DNA from: an uncultured Robinsoniella sp.
GTDB lineage: Bacteria > Bacillota > Clostridia > Lachnospirales > Lachnospiraceae
NCBI GenBank assembly: GCA_900539655.1
Contig: UQCR01000098.1
Coordinates: 1 to 25,485 of the forward strand
Direction: 5' to 3'
DNA length: 25,485 nucleotides
The notes below the pieces were generated by a model that was not told the origin of the DNA, ran no database searches, and worked only from the letters and a program-made list of their open reading frames with translations. The position numbers were made by a program, and so were the translations under genes. Of the stretch, positions 1 to 6,082 are shown piece after piece. Position 1 is the stretch's first letter. Each line of letters starts with the position of its first letter.

Positions 1-88
1 CATCAGGATTTCGGAGCGAATGCCCGCGTGCCGCCAAAAAGCGCTCTGGGAAGGTTAGAAAATACCAGTTCTGCGGTAAGCCTTCCAA
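1..88 (-). other. Structured flank continuing from the left-edge repeat; no gene recognised
   Basis: Read on the minus strand, this stretch continues directly from the 70-base repeat at 89-158 and runs off the window. It contains GGAAGG and TAACCTTCC arms that could pair, and a GC-rich end with GCGC and GGCGGC runs, unlike the AT-rich intergenic DNA nearby. A reading frame is open across it on each strand, but no start, ribosome binding site or recognisable protein family can be seen. It is probably the rest of a repeat element or a structured RNA. Confidence 0.35.
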
Positions 89-158
89 ATCAATGTCCTG
101 GCTCGCTCCCTTCTCTTTCCGTACACTACTTATCATATACAAAGCGTCTTTCCTCAGC
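89..158 (-). repeat. Left copy of a roughly 70-base repeat, inverted relative to the right-edge copy
   Basis: Read on the minus strand from GCTGAGGAAAGACGC to GGACATTGAT, this segment matches the plus strand at 25417-25485. By hand alignment there are about eight mismatches and one single-base gap over 70 positions. The copies point outward, away from the genes between them. The left copy begins 16 bases beyond the stop codon of the SorC-family regulator, and no terminator was seen between. Its nature (repeat family, structured RNA or mobile-element end) is not known to me. Confidence 0.75.
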
Positions 159-173
159 GAAACCCCAAATCCC

Positions 174-1136
174 TTAATCCCGATCCATCTTCTCAATTTT
201 ATTCCATACTAACTCCGCTGTCTCTTCATTTGTGATCAGGACATTGATGAGCCCTCCATTTAGCGCTCCGCAGATTGAATCAATTTTGCTGGTCCCCTGT
301 GCCACGCCGATCCGGTAGTCTTTCTGCCTGATTACGTCTAACGGCACGGCAATGGTTCTTTCGTCTAATTCCATATCGCATATATTTCCGTTAATGTCAA
401 TAATATGGGAACAGATGTCTCCTACTGCGCCTTTTTGGGAAAGATCTTCCATGGTGCGGTCACTTAAATAGCCCGCACGCACAATTGCACTTTTTAGTCC
501 GAATGCCCCCATTGTAAAGACCGCAATATTGGCATCATAACCATACTGGAGTACTTTCCCCATATTGTGGTCACGTTGTATGATATCTTTCATTTTTTTA
601 TTATCCACCACTGCCGGAAGAGGCAGTACATAGGAGGAAGCTCTCAGCTTGTTTGCAAAATTATTTGCTATTTCTGTAGAATAAATGTTTTTCTTCAGAT
701 TACTGATACCTCCACAAAGGAGTACTGCCGTTACATTTTCCAGGTCTTCTCTGCCAATCAGGGATTTAGAGCACTCAAACAAGGTGTCGCCCCAGGAAAG
801 TCCCAGGATATCGCCACTTTTTATAATACTGTTCAGATATCTTGCCATCTCCATCCCAATGCGTGACAATGGATTTTCATCTGCATTGTTTGGTGTTATA
901 ATCACTTTCTTCAAATTAAATCTATTCCTGAATTTCTGCTCCAGCTTGCTCTCTACACTCATAGGGTCGATCACCTGGACTCGAACGATGCCCACCTCTT
1001 TCGCTTCATTCAAAAGTTTAGATATATATGGCCTGGACAAACTCAGCTTTTTTGCCACCATTTCCTGGCTGTAGTCATTTTCATAATACAGCTTAGCCAC
1101 CTGGACCAGAAGCTCTATCTTTTTATAATCATTCAT
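174..1136 (-). CDS. SorC/DeoR-type sugar-phosphate-responsive transcriptional regulator
   Basis: A 320-residue regulator of the SorC family. The N-terminus carries a helix-turn-helix (about residues 10-50, including YSQEMVAKKLSLSRPYISKL). The rest is the sugar-phosphate-binding domain, with GDILGLSWGDTL near residue 110 and AVGDICS near residue 235. Many stretches resemble Bacillus subtilis DeoR (LYY..DYSQ, LPLP.V.DN, VGDICS...GNIC), a SorC-family repressor that responds to deoxyribose-5-phosphate. I recall this resemblance and have not searched for it. The start at 1136 is chosen because GGGAGGAG (1144-1151) lies 7 bases upstream; in-frame starts at 1139, 1142 and 1160 are alternatives. The gene follows the BMC operon in the same direction but has its own promoter at 1206-1234. 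It is the likely controller of the locus, probably as a repressor relieved by a phosphorylated intermediate. Family is certain; the effector is inferred. Confidence 0.9.
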   Translation of the reverse strand: MNDYKKIELLVQVAKLYYENDYSQEMVAKKLSLSRPYISKLLNEAKEVGIVRVQVIDPMSVESKLEQKFRNRFNLKKVIITPNNADENPLSRIGMEMARYLNSIIKSGDILGLSWGDTLFECSKSLIGREDLENVTAVLLCGGISNLKKNIYSTEIANNFANKLRASSYVLPLPAVVDNKKMKDIIQRDHNMGKVLQYGYDANIAVFTMGAFGLKSAIVRAGYLSDRTMEDLSQKGAVGDICSHIIDINGNICDMELDERTIAVPLDVIRQKDYRIGVAQGTSKIDSICGALNGGLINVLITNEETAELVWNKIEKMDRD

Positions 1137-1203
1137 CATCATTCTCCTCCCGACAACCATCTCCTTATTTTTATTAAAAGGACTTTTTATGGATATTATT
1201 TAG

Positions 1204-1234
1204 GTATTATAACATAATACTGTTTACTATCCAA
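1204..1234 (-). promoter_or_regulatory. Promoter of the SorC-family regulator with overlapping palindrome
   Basis: On the minus strand, TTGGAT (1229-1234), a 17-base spacer and TATAAT (1206-1211) form a sigma-A style promoter. The spacer ends in TG one base before the -10, giving an extended -10. The -10 lies inside a perfect inverted repeat, GTATTAT and ATAATAC, separated by three bases (1204-1210 and 1214-1220). A repressor bound there would block RNA polymerase, so autoregulation is plausible. Confidence 0.6.
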
Positions 1235-1249
1235 TAATGAACCATAAAA

Positions 1250-1282
1250 AAGGCAGGGCTATCCTGATCAGCACCCTGCCTT
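1250..1282 (-). terminator. Rho-independent terminator of the BMC operon
   Basis: On the minus strand, AAGGCAGGG (1274-1282) pairs perfectly with CCCTGCCTT (1250-1258) across a 15-base loop, followed at once by a run of T (1245-1249). It sits 27 bases past the BMC shell gene stop codon. It ends the operon and separates it from the regulator's promoter. Confidence 0.9.
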
Positions 1283-1309
1283 CTCTCCTTATCATAGTTT
1301 ATCTGGAAT

Positions 1310-1585
1310 TTATGCCTGGGGCAATATTTTCTCCACGTCACCATGAGGTCTTGGTATGACATGTACCGCAACCAGTTCTCCTAACTTTCCGGCTGCCTGT
1401 GCTCCCACTTCAGTTGCAGCTTTCACTGCACCCACATCTCCGCGTACCATTATCGTAACCAATCCGGATCCGATTTTTTCTGATCCAACCAATGTTACAT
1501 CTGCTGCTTTTACCATAGCGTCCGCTGCTTCAATCGCTGCTACCAGCCCTCTTGTTTCTACTAATCCTAATGCTTCCTGTGTCAT
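1310..1585 (-). CDS. Bacterial microcompartment hexameric shell protein (BMC-H, PduA/EutM/CcmK-like)
   Basis: A 91-residue protein made of one BMC domain (about residues 4-80). It matches the PduA/EutM group closely, from EALGLVETRGLVAAIEAADA at the N-terminus through the pore loop KIGSGLV (about residues 37-43) to VRGDVGAVKAA and AVHVIPRPH near the C-terminus. Such proteins form cyclic hexamers that tile the facets of microcompartments, with small metabolites passing the central pore. AGGAGG lies 9 bases before the start. It is the last gene of the unit with TIM, DERA and a GatD-like dehydrogenase, 24 bases after the dehydrogenase, and a terminator follows. No BMC-P pentamer or BMC-T gene is in the window. 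This hexamer must either join a shell encoded elsewhere or serve another assembly. Confidence 0.95.
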   Translation of the reverse strand: MTQEALGLVETRGLVAAIEAADAMVKAADVTLVGSEKIGSGLVTIMVRGDVGAVKAATEVGAQAAGKLGELVAVHVIPRPHGDVEKILPQA

Positions 1586-1609
1586 GATCTTAATCCTCCT
1601 GCTTGGTTT

Positions 1610-2674
1610 TTACATTTCCGGTTTAAAGAGTACTTTTGTAAATACTTCCGACCGCCTAAACATCATATCAAATACTTCCTTGCAATCCTCCAGACGTACC
1701 CTGTGGGTAATTAACGGGTCTACATTCATCTGTCCGGTATGTATAAATTCCAGGGCACTCTTCCATTCATTAATGGGGAGTGGGTTAATAGATGAATTCC
1801 AGCTTCCGTGAATCGTCAGTTCTCCTCTTAAGATAGAAGCAATGACGCTGTTGGGGAATGTTACATCATCATAAGTGATACCGCCGTAAACAACTTCTCC
1901 ATTTTTCTTACAGGAGGCTACCGCCTGCACGTGGGTATATTTGCTTCCTGCAAACTCAATTGCAATATCCACCCCTTCCCCTCCTGTCAAATCCTTAATA
2001 GCCTTTACTGCGTCCAGGTCCTTGCCATTTACGCCTGCTGTGGCACCCAGACGTTTTGCCAGACGGAGTTTATCATCCGATACATCCACGGCAATTACCG
2101 TTGTGCATCCAAGGGCTTTCAGCCACTGGACCGTAATAAACCCAATTGCTCCCAATCCAAATACTGCTGCAGATTTTCCGGCTTCCACCTTTGTTTTCCG
2201 AACTGCATGGAGTCCTACTGACACCGGATCTGTAAAAGAACCTTCTTCGTAATCTACCCCGGATGGGAGTTTGAGGCAGTTTTCTGATTCCACTACGATA
2301 TATTCAGCCATAGCGCCGTCTCTTCTGGAACCATAGTAGTCATATGTGTCGCAGAGATGTGACTGCCCTACTTTACAGTATTGGCATTCACCGCAGGGGA
2401 TTAAGGGCATAACGGATACCCGGTCTCCCACATCCAGCTGGTTTTTCACCTTATCACCACATGCTGTTATCTGACCTGCAAACTCATGGCCAATGGTAGT
2501 TGGAAAATGATAGGTGCCTTTCACCATAACTCTGGGAATATCAGATCCGCATACCCCGCAGCTTTTTACCTTTATCAAAACCTGGGTATCCTTTTCAATC
2601 TGCGGTACATCCACTTCCACGCAGCGGATATCCTTTGGTGCAAATAACCTTACAGCCCTCATTTTTTGTGCCAT
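1610..2674 (-). CDS. Zinc-dependent MDR dehydrogenase, GatD (galactitol-1-phosphate 5-dehydrogenase)-like
   Basis: A 354-residue medium-chain dehydrogenase. The catalytic zinc site is CGVCGSD with GHEFAG. The structural zinc lobe is CGECQYCKVGQSHLC (about residues 92-106). The Rossmann motif is GLGAIG, followed by an acidic residue (VDVSDDKL) that points to NAD rather than NADP. CGSDIPRV, PTTIGHEF and YGSRRDGAMAEYIVV resemble galactitol-1-phosphate dehydrogenase GatD, suggesting a polyol or polyol-phosphate substrate. The start at 2674 is preferred because GAGGA lies 9 bases upstream; a GTG at 2683 sits almost on the ribosome binding site. It lies between DERA and the shell protein in the same unit, so it may supply or recycle NADH for the compartment. 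No N-terminal targeting extension is visible, unlike its two upstream neighbours. Class is certain, substrate is not. Confidence 0.85.
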   Translation of the reverse strand: MAQKMRAVRLFAPKDIRCVEVDVPQIEKDTQVLIKVKSCGVCGSDIPRVMVKGTYHFPTTIGHEFAGQITACGDKVKNQLDVGDRVSVMPLIPCGECQYCKVGQSHLCDTYDYYGSRRDGAMAEYIVVESENCLKLPSGVDYEEGSFTDPVSVGLHAVRKTKVEAGKSAAVFGLGAIGFITVQWLKALGCTTVIAVDVSDDKLRLAKRLGATAGVNGKDLDAVKAIKDLTGGEGVDIAIEFAGSKYTHVQAVASCKKNGEVVYGGITYDDVTFPNSVIASILRGELTIHGSWNSSINPLPINEWKSALEFIHTGQMNVDPLITHRVRLEDCKEVFDMMFRRSEVFTKVLFKPEM

Positions 2675-2692
2675 TTTCTTCACTCCTCTCCT

Positions 2693-3445
2693 TTAGTAAC
2701 TACTGGTTCCGGTTAAACCATTTATGATTGCAATACCGGAACTGGTACCCAGCCTCGTTGCTCCTGCTGCAATCATTTCCCTGGCTGTCTCTGCACTCTT
2801 AACTCCGCCGGAAGCTTTTACCCCCATCTCATTACCCACTGTTTTTCTCATAAGCGCCACGTGAGATACGGTAGCCCCTCCGGTAGAAAAACCAGTGGAT
2901 GTCTTAACAAAATCTGCACCTGCCTCTTTACAAATCCTGCAGACATGTACAATTTCTTCTTCCGTAAGCAGACATATCTCAAGAATTACTTTTACAATTG
3001 CTCTGCCATGCACTGCAGTAACTACATCTGAAATGTCTTTTTTTACAAAACCCCAGTCTTCAGACTTCACTTTTCCCACATTAATGACCATGTCCACTTC
3101 GCCAGCTCCGTTTTCGATAGCCTCATTCGCTTCAAAAACTTTCGATTTCGTTGTGGTGGCACCCAGCGGGAAGCCGATTACGGTACACACTTTTACGGCT
3201 GTTCCTCTCAGCATCTCATAACAAAGGGGAACATATCCGGGATTTATGCACACTGAGCAAAAATGATTCTCTTTCGCTTCTTCACATAGTTTTTTAATCT
3301 GTTCTTCGCTTGCATCCTGTTTCAGCAGCGTATGGTCTATCATACCTGCTATGGAACCGGACGGAGCAGGTTTTAACCCCCCCTGGGTTTCCAGTTTTTT
3401 CAGAATCTCATCTGCAATTTTTGCAACCAACTGTTCCATTTCCAT
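2693..3445 (-). CDS. deoC: Deoxyribose-phosphate aldolase (DERA) with N-terminal BMC encapsulation-peptide-like extension
   Basis: A 250-residue class I aldolase that splits 2-deoxyribose-5-phosphate into glyceraldehyde-3-phosphate and acetaldehyde. The core begins at MIDHTLLK (about residue 34). It has EVDMVINVG, the Schiff-base lysine in ADFVKTSTGF, the second lysine in GVKASGGVK and a C-terminal tyrosine (TSSY), so it should be active. Ahead of the core are about 33 extra residues: a predicted amphipathic helix (MEQLVAKIADEILKKLE) and a linker rich in Gly, Pro and Ser. This is the layout of peptides that target enzymes into microcompartments. The start at 3445 has AGAGGA 7 bases upstream; a longer in-frame reading to 3508 overlaps the TIM gene and lacks such a site. 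It lies downstream of TIM and upstream of a GatD-like dehydrogenase and the shell gene. Confidence 0.95.
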   Translation of the reverse strand: MEMEQLVAKIADEILKKLETQGGLKPAPSGSIAGMIDHTLLKQDASEEQIKKLCEEAKENHFCSVCINPGYVPLCYEMLRGTAVKVCTVIGFPLGATTTKSKVFEANEAIENGAGEVDMVINVGKVKSEDWGFVKKDISDVVTAVHGRAIVKVILEICLLTEEEIVHVCRICKEAGADFVKTSTGFSTGGATVSHVALMRKTVGNEMGVKASGGVKSAETAREMIAAGATRLGTSSGIAIINGLTGTSSY

Positions 3446-3498
3446 ATGTATGTCCTCTCTTCCTAATATATTAACATATACTCCTGAGCATGTATTTT

Positions 3499-4284
3499 TC
3501 ATCCACACTCCTGAATACGGTTTAATTTTTCTGCATGAATCCCTGCGCTTCCAATTAAAAATCCATCTACAGATGGAATCTCGCCTATGGCTGCTGCATT
3601 CTTGTCATTTACACTTCCGCCATAGAGTATTGGTACTTCCACTCCTAAAGTTTCCCGAACCATACCTTTTAAATATATATGTGTTTCATGAATTTCCTCT
3701 AATGATGCACTGATACCCGTTCCGATTGCCCATACAGGCTCATAAGCGATATATACATTTGCAACCGCCTCCCCGGGCAGTCTTGCCAGATCTTTCAAAA
3801 GCTGGCTGCGAAGCGTATCTTTCCACATGCCTTCCTGGCGTTCCTTCTGGCTCTCTCCGATACAGAGCATAATCTTCATGGAGGACTTTGCAGCGGCAAG
3901 AACCTTTCGGTTTATTTCCTCATCGGACTCATAATTATAGATCCTCCGTTCCGAATGTCCTGCCATTAAATAGGTACATCCCAGCTCCTGCAGCATAGGT
4001 ATGGATATTTCTCCAGTAAATGCACCTTTCTGCTGGTCATGAAAGTTCTGCGCCCCAATCCGGATATTCCTTTTGGTAAAATCCTCTGCCAATCCTGCCA
4101 ACGTTGTATAAGGCGGAAATATAACAAGTGGGACATCCGGAATATCTTTTAATTCCTCTAAGAATTTTCTTCCCTGGGAAATAGTCATATTCATCTTCCA
4201 GTTTACTGCAATTATAAGCCTTTTTTTCTGATATCTCCGGATGGTCTCAAGGATAATTTTTTCTAATTCAACCTGATTTATCAT
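3499..4284 (-). CDS. tpiA: Triosephosphate isomerase family protein with N-terminal encapsulation-peptide-like helix
   Basis: A 261-residue TIM-barrel isomerase. Catalytic residues are in place: Asn and Lys of NWKM (about residues 28-31), His of AGHSERR, and Glu of YEPVWAIGTG. Ordinary TIM starts a few residues before NWKM. Here about 20 extra residues, VELEKIILETIRRYQKKR, form a basic amphipathic helix typical of a BMC encapsulation peptide. The phosphate loop near the C-terminus reads LIGSAGI, where ordinary TIM has VGGAS, so the substrate may differ. Known TIM-like relatives isomerise tetrulose phosphates in erythritol and threitol catabolism (EryH/TpiA2, LerI). It is the first gene of the BMC operon, with a promoter at 4346-4374. 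Its ribosome binding site is weak (GTGG). Family is sure; triose versus tetrulose substrate is open. Confidence 0.9.
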   Translation of the reverse strand: MINQVELEKIILETIRRYQKKRLIIAVNWKMNMTISQGRKFLEELKDIPDVPLVIFPPYTTLAGLAEDFTKRNIRIGAQNFHDQQKGAFTGEISIPMLQELGCTYLMAGHSERRIYNYESDEEINRKVLAAAKSSMKIMLCIGESQKERQEGMWKDTLRSQLLKDLARLPGEAVANVYIAYEPVWAIGTGISASLEEIHETHIYLKGMVRETLGVEVPILYGGSVNDKNAAAIGEIPSVDGFLIGSAGIHAEKLNRIQECG

Positions 4285-4327
4285 CTATCCACAGCTTTCT
4301 ATTTACATTTGTTCATCATGTAGTAAA

Positions 4328-4374
4328 TTATGTTACTCTAAAATTATAATAACACAACGCATATTTAAAGTCAA
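4328..4374 (-). promoter_or_regulatory. Promoter of the BMC operon with an element shared with the alcohol dehydrogenase promoter
   Basis: On the minus strand, TTGACT (4369-4374), a 17-base spacer ending TGT, and TATTAT (4346-4351) precede TIM by about 60 bases. From the end of the spacer the sequence reads TGTTATTATAATTTTAGAG and then TAACAT. The divergent alcohol dehydrogenase promoter at 14740 has nearly the same series in the same place relative to its -10. The TGTTA and TAACA ends form a loose inverted repeat around the transcription start, suiting a repressor. Confidence 0.65.
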
Positions 4375-4391
4375 CAACTTATATGCGTTGT
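4354..4391. repeat. Perfect 11-base inverted repeat flanking the BMC operon -35 box
   Basis: ACAACGCATAT (4354-4364) and ATATGCGTTGT (4381-4391) are exact reverse complements 16 bases apart. The -35 hexamer lies between them. The centre-to-centre distance of 27 bases is between two and three helical turns. This looks like an operator or activator site different from the TGTTA element downstream. The rest of this intergenic region (4392-4522) holds only weak short palindromes, and no clear terminator for the upstream operon was seen. Confidence 0.6.
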
Positions 4392-4522
4392 CTTATCCTG
4401 ATCTTTATTATGGCATAAAACAGTTTAGACAGGCGGGAATACGGCAGCATCTGTCAAACCGGCAGGCTGCTTTGTATTGTTTACAAATGTTCCTTTCTGT
4501 TAACAGCTTCCAGGCATTACCT

Positions 4523-5560
4523 TTATGGGTGGATAATTGCTTTTAATATTTGACCGCTCTTTAAATGTTCAAAGGCATCCATCATTTCTTCCAGCGCATA
4601 TTCTTGTGTGATATATTTTTCCGGCCGCAGATTTCCTTTTGCGATCTTCTTTAGAATCTCTCTGTTCTGGCTGCTGGTGGATGCATGAACGCCAAAGACC
4701 CCCAGTTCTTTGTAATGAATATCATTTGAGTCCAGAAATCCTTTTCCATCTCCCGGTATTCCTCCAAACAAGCTGATTCGGCCATGTTTTGCAGCTATTT
4801 TCAGAGCATCTGTATGTACCTTGCCCACGGAGCATGCCGTAATTACCACATCTGCACCATTGCCATCTGTTTCTTCCATAATACGGTCATAGCAATTTTC
4901 CGTCCGCGAATTGATTACAATAATCCCGGGTATTAATTCCCGCGCCTGACGGATTCGAAATTCAGAAACTTCCATCATCATAACCTTAGAAGCACCTGCG
5001 GCAAATGCCAGTTCTGCATGGGAGCAGCCAATGAATCCGGAACCAAATACAGCTACGGTATCCCCTTCTCTGATATTACAGATCTGCTGTGCATTTAAAG
5101 CACAGGCCATTGGTTCTGCAAGAGCCGCTTCATTTGCCGTAACATTGTCCGGTACCTTATTCACATTTCCCTGTCTGAATGCATCGGCAGGAATCTCCAT
5201 ATACTCTGCAAATACACCGTCAAACTCAAAACCGATTGTCCTTAAATGATCACACATATTTGTGTGTCCTTTTTGACAGGGCCTGCACTCTCCGCATCCA
5301 ATGGCTGGAGCAATCTGAACCCGATCTCCAAGAGCAAATCCACTCACTTTCGCACCTATCTCCACAATTGTTCCACAACACTCATGTCCGATAATTCTGC
5401 CCGGACTGATCTTGGGATTTCCATTGGCGAAGGTTCTCACATCCGTTCCGCAGATTGATGCTGCTTCTATCTTAATCACTGCAGAATCTTTTGATGCAGA
5501 TGGTTTTTCCCTGTCCTCTATAGCGAAATCCTTATCCCCATTATAAACAAACGCTTTCAT
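4523..5560 (-). CDS. Zinc-dependent MDR polyol dehydrogenase (sorbitol/threonine dehydrogenase-like)
   Basis: A 345-residue medium-chain dehydrogenase. Catalytic zinc motifs are ASICGTD and GHECCG. The structural zinc lobe is GCGECRPCQKGHTNMC, with four cysteines. The Rossmann motif is GSGFIG, followed by MMEVSE, whose acidic residue suggests NAD use. It is the last gene of the upstream transcription unit. Its ATG at 5560, with GGAGGAG just upstream, lies 20 bases inside the 3' end of the AllA-like gene, which implies translational coupling. It differs clearly from the two other MDR enzymes in the locus, so it probably handles another intermediate. The sequence supports oxidation of a secondary alcohol on a polyol or sugar, but not a precise substrate. 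Confidence 0.82.
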   Translation of the reverse strand: MKAFVYNGDKDFAIEDREKPSASKDSAVIKIEAASICGTDVRTFANGNPKISPGRIIGHECCGTIVEIGAKVSGFALGDRVQIAPAIGCGECRPCQKGHTNMCDHLRTIGFEFDGVFAEYMEIPADAFRQGNVNKVPDNVTANEAALAEPMACALNAQQICNIREGDTVAVFGSGFIGCSHAELAFAAGASKVMMMEVSEFRIRQARELIPGIIVINSRTENCYDRIMEETDGNGADVVITACSVGKVHTDALKIAAKHGRISLFGGIPGDGKGFLDSNDIHYKELGVFGVHASTSSQNREILKKIAKGNLRPEKYITQEYALEEMMDAFEHLKSGQILKAIIHP

Positions 5561-6065
5561 GGTCTCCTCCTGTTTTAACTGTTAATAAGCTTTCCCCTTC
5601 ATAATTTACCGCTGTCAGGTCATTCCAATAAGTCCGCTCCGGAAGTACGATCAGAACATGAACCTCTTCTTTATTCAGCGGTTGTGGCATGTAATGCCAG
5701 GTACCGGGATTTATATGTATCATGGTGCCACGGGGAATGAAAAATGCGCGTATTGCTTCTGTTTCCGGTCTTTGGGTATTCCCGGCGGGAGCAAGGCACA
5801 AAAACGTATCATCATCCATAGGCATCATAATTTCAGCCGTATGGTCATGATATTCCAGTGCCGGCACCACAAATTGGGGCGATCTTTGTACCTTAAGTGT
5901 TGAAAATGCCAGTGCCGATACCGGCGGAACCATGCGGATGCTGTCTCTATAAAAAGTGAAATTCTGATCTCCAAAGCATGCCCCATCATCCGAACACATA
6001 TTGTGGTACTGTCCAAATATCTCAAAACTCTCTTTGCTTAAATGCTCTGCCTGAACTGTAATCAT
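5541..6065 (-). CDS. AllA (ureidoglycolate lyase)-like cupin family protein
   Basis: A 174-residue single-domain protein with the signature of the AllA cupin family. It has an early FEIFGQY, a central HDHTAEIMMPMDDDTFLCLAP, and IPRGTMIHINPGTWHYMP (about residues 120-137). True AllA releases urea from ureidoglycolate in allantoin breakdown, but no other allantoin gene is nearby. Here it sits between two polyol dehydrogenases, 17 bases after the EltD-like gene and overlapping the next gene by 20 bases. A role on a sugar acid or ketose intermediate, or as an epimerase-like cupin, is therefore more likely. The start at 6065 has GGAGGAAAGG just upstream; a GTG at 6086 overlaps the preceding stop codon and is less likely. 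The function is not known. Confidence 0.7.
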   Translation of the reverse strand: MITVQAEHLSKESFEIFGQYHNMCSDDGACFGDQNFTFYRDSIRMVPPVSALAFSTLKVQRSPQFVVPALEYHDHTAEIMMPMDDDTFLCLAPAGNTQRPETEAIRAFFIPRGTMIHINPGTWHYMPQPLNKEEVHVLIVLPERTYWNDLTAVNYEGESLLTVKTGGDHESVCL

Positions 6066-6082
6066 TTTCCTTTCCTCCATTA

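Noticed and set aside
1..88. Open frames at the left edge as part of a protein-coding gene
   Set aside because: Frames are open by chance over so short a distance, no start is in view, and the repeat nature and possible pairing argue for a non-coding element.
1356..1811. A 151-residue plus-strand open frame over the shell protein and dehydrogenase genes
   Set aside because: It spans two well-supported opposite-strand genes and their gap, so it is a shadow frame.
3446..3508. Longer N-terminus for the aldolase starting at 3508
   Set aside because: It overlaps the TIM stop codon and has no good ribosome binding site; the start at 3445 has AGAGGA at the right distance and gives a clean amphipathic helix.
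4392..4522. Possible terminator after the MDR dehydrogenase at 4523
   Set aside because: Only weak pairings were found (GCAGC/GCTGC with a long loop, and a CTGTTAACAG palindrome), with no T-run, so read-through into the BMC operon cannot be excluded.
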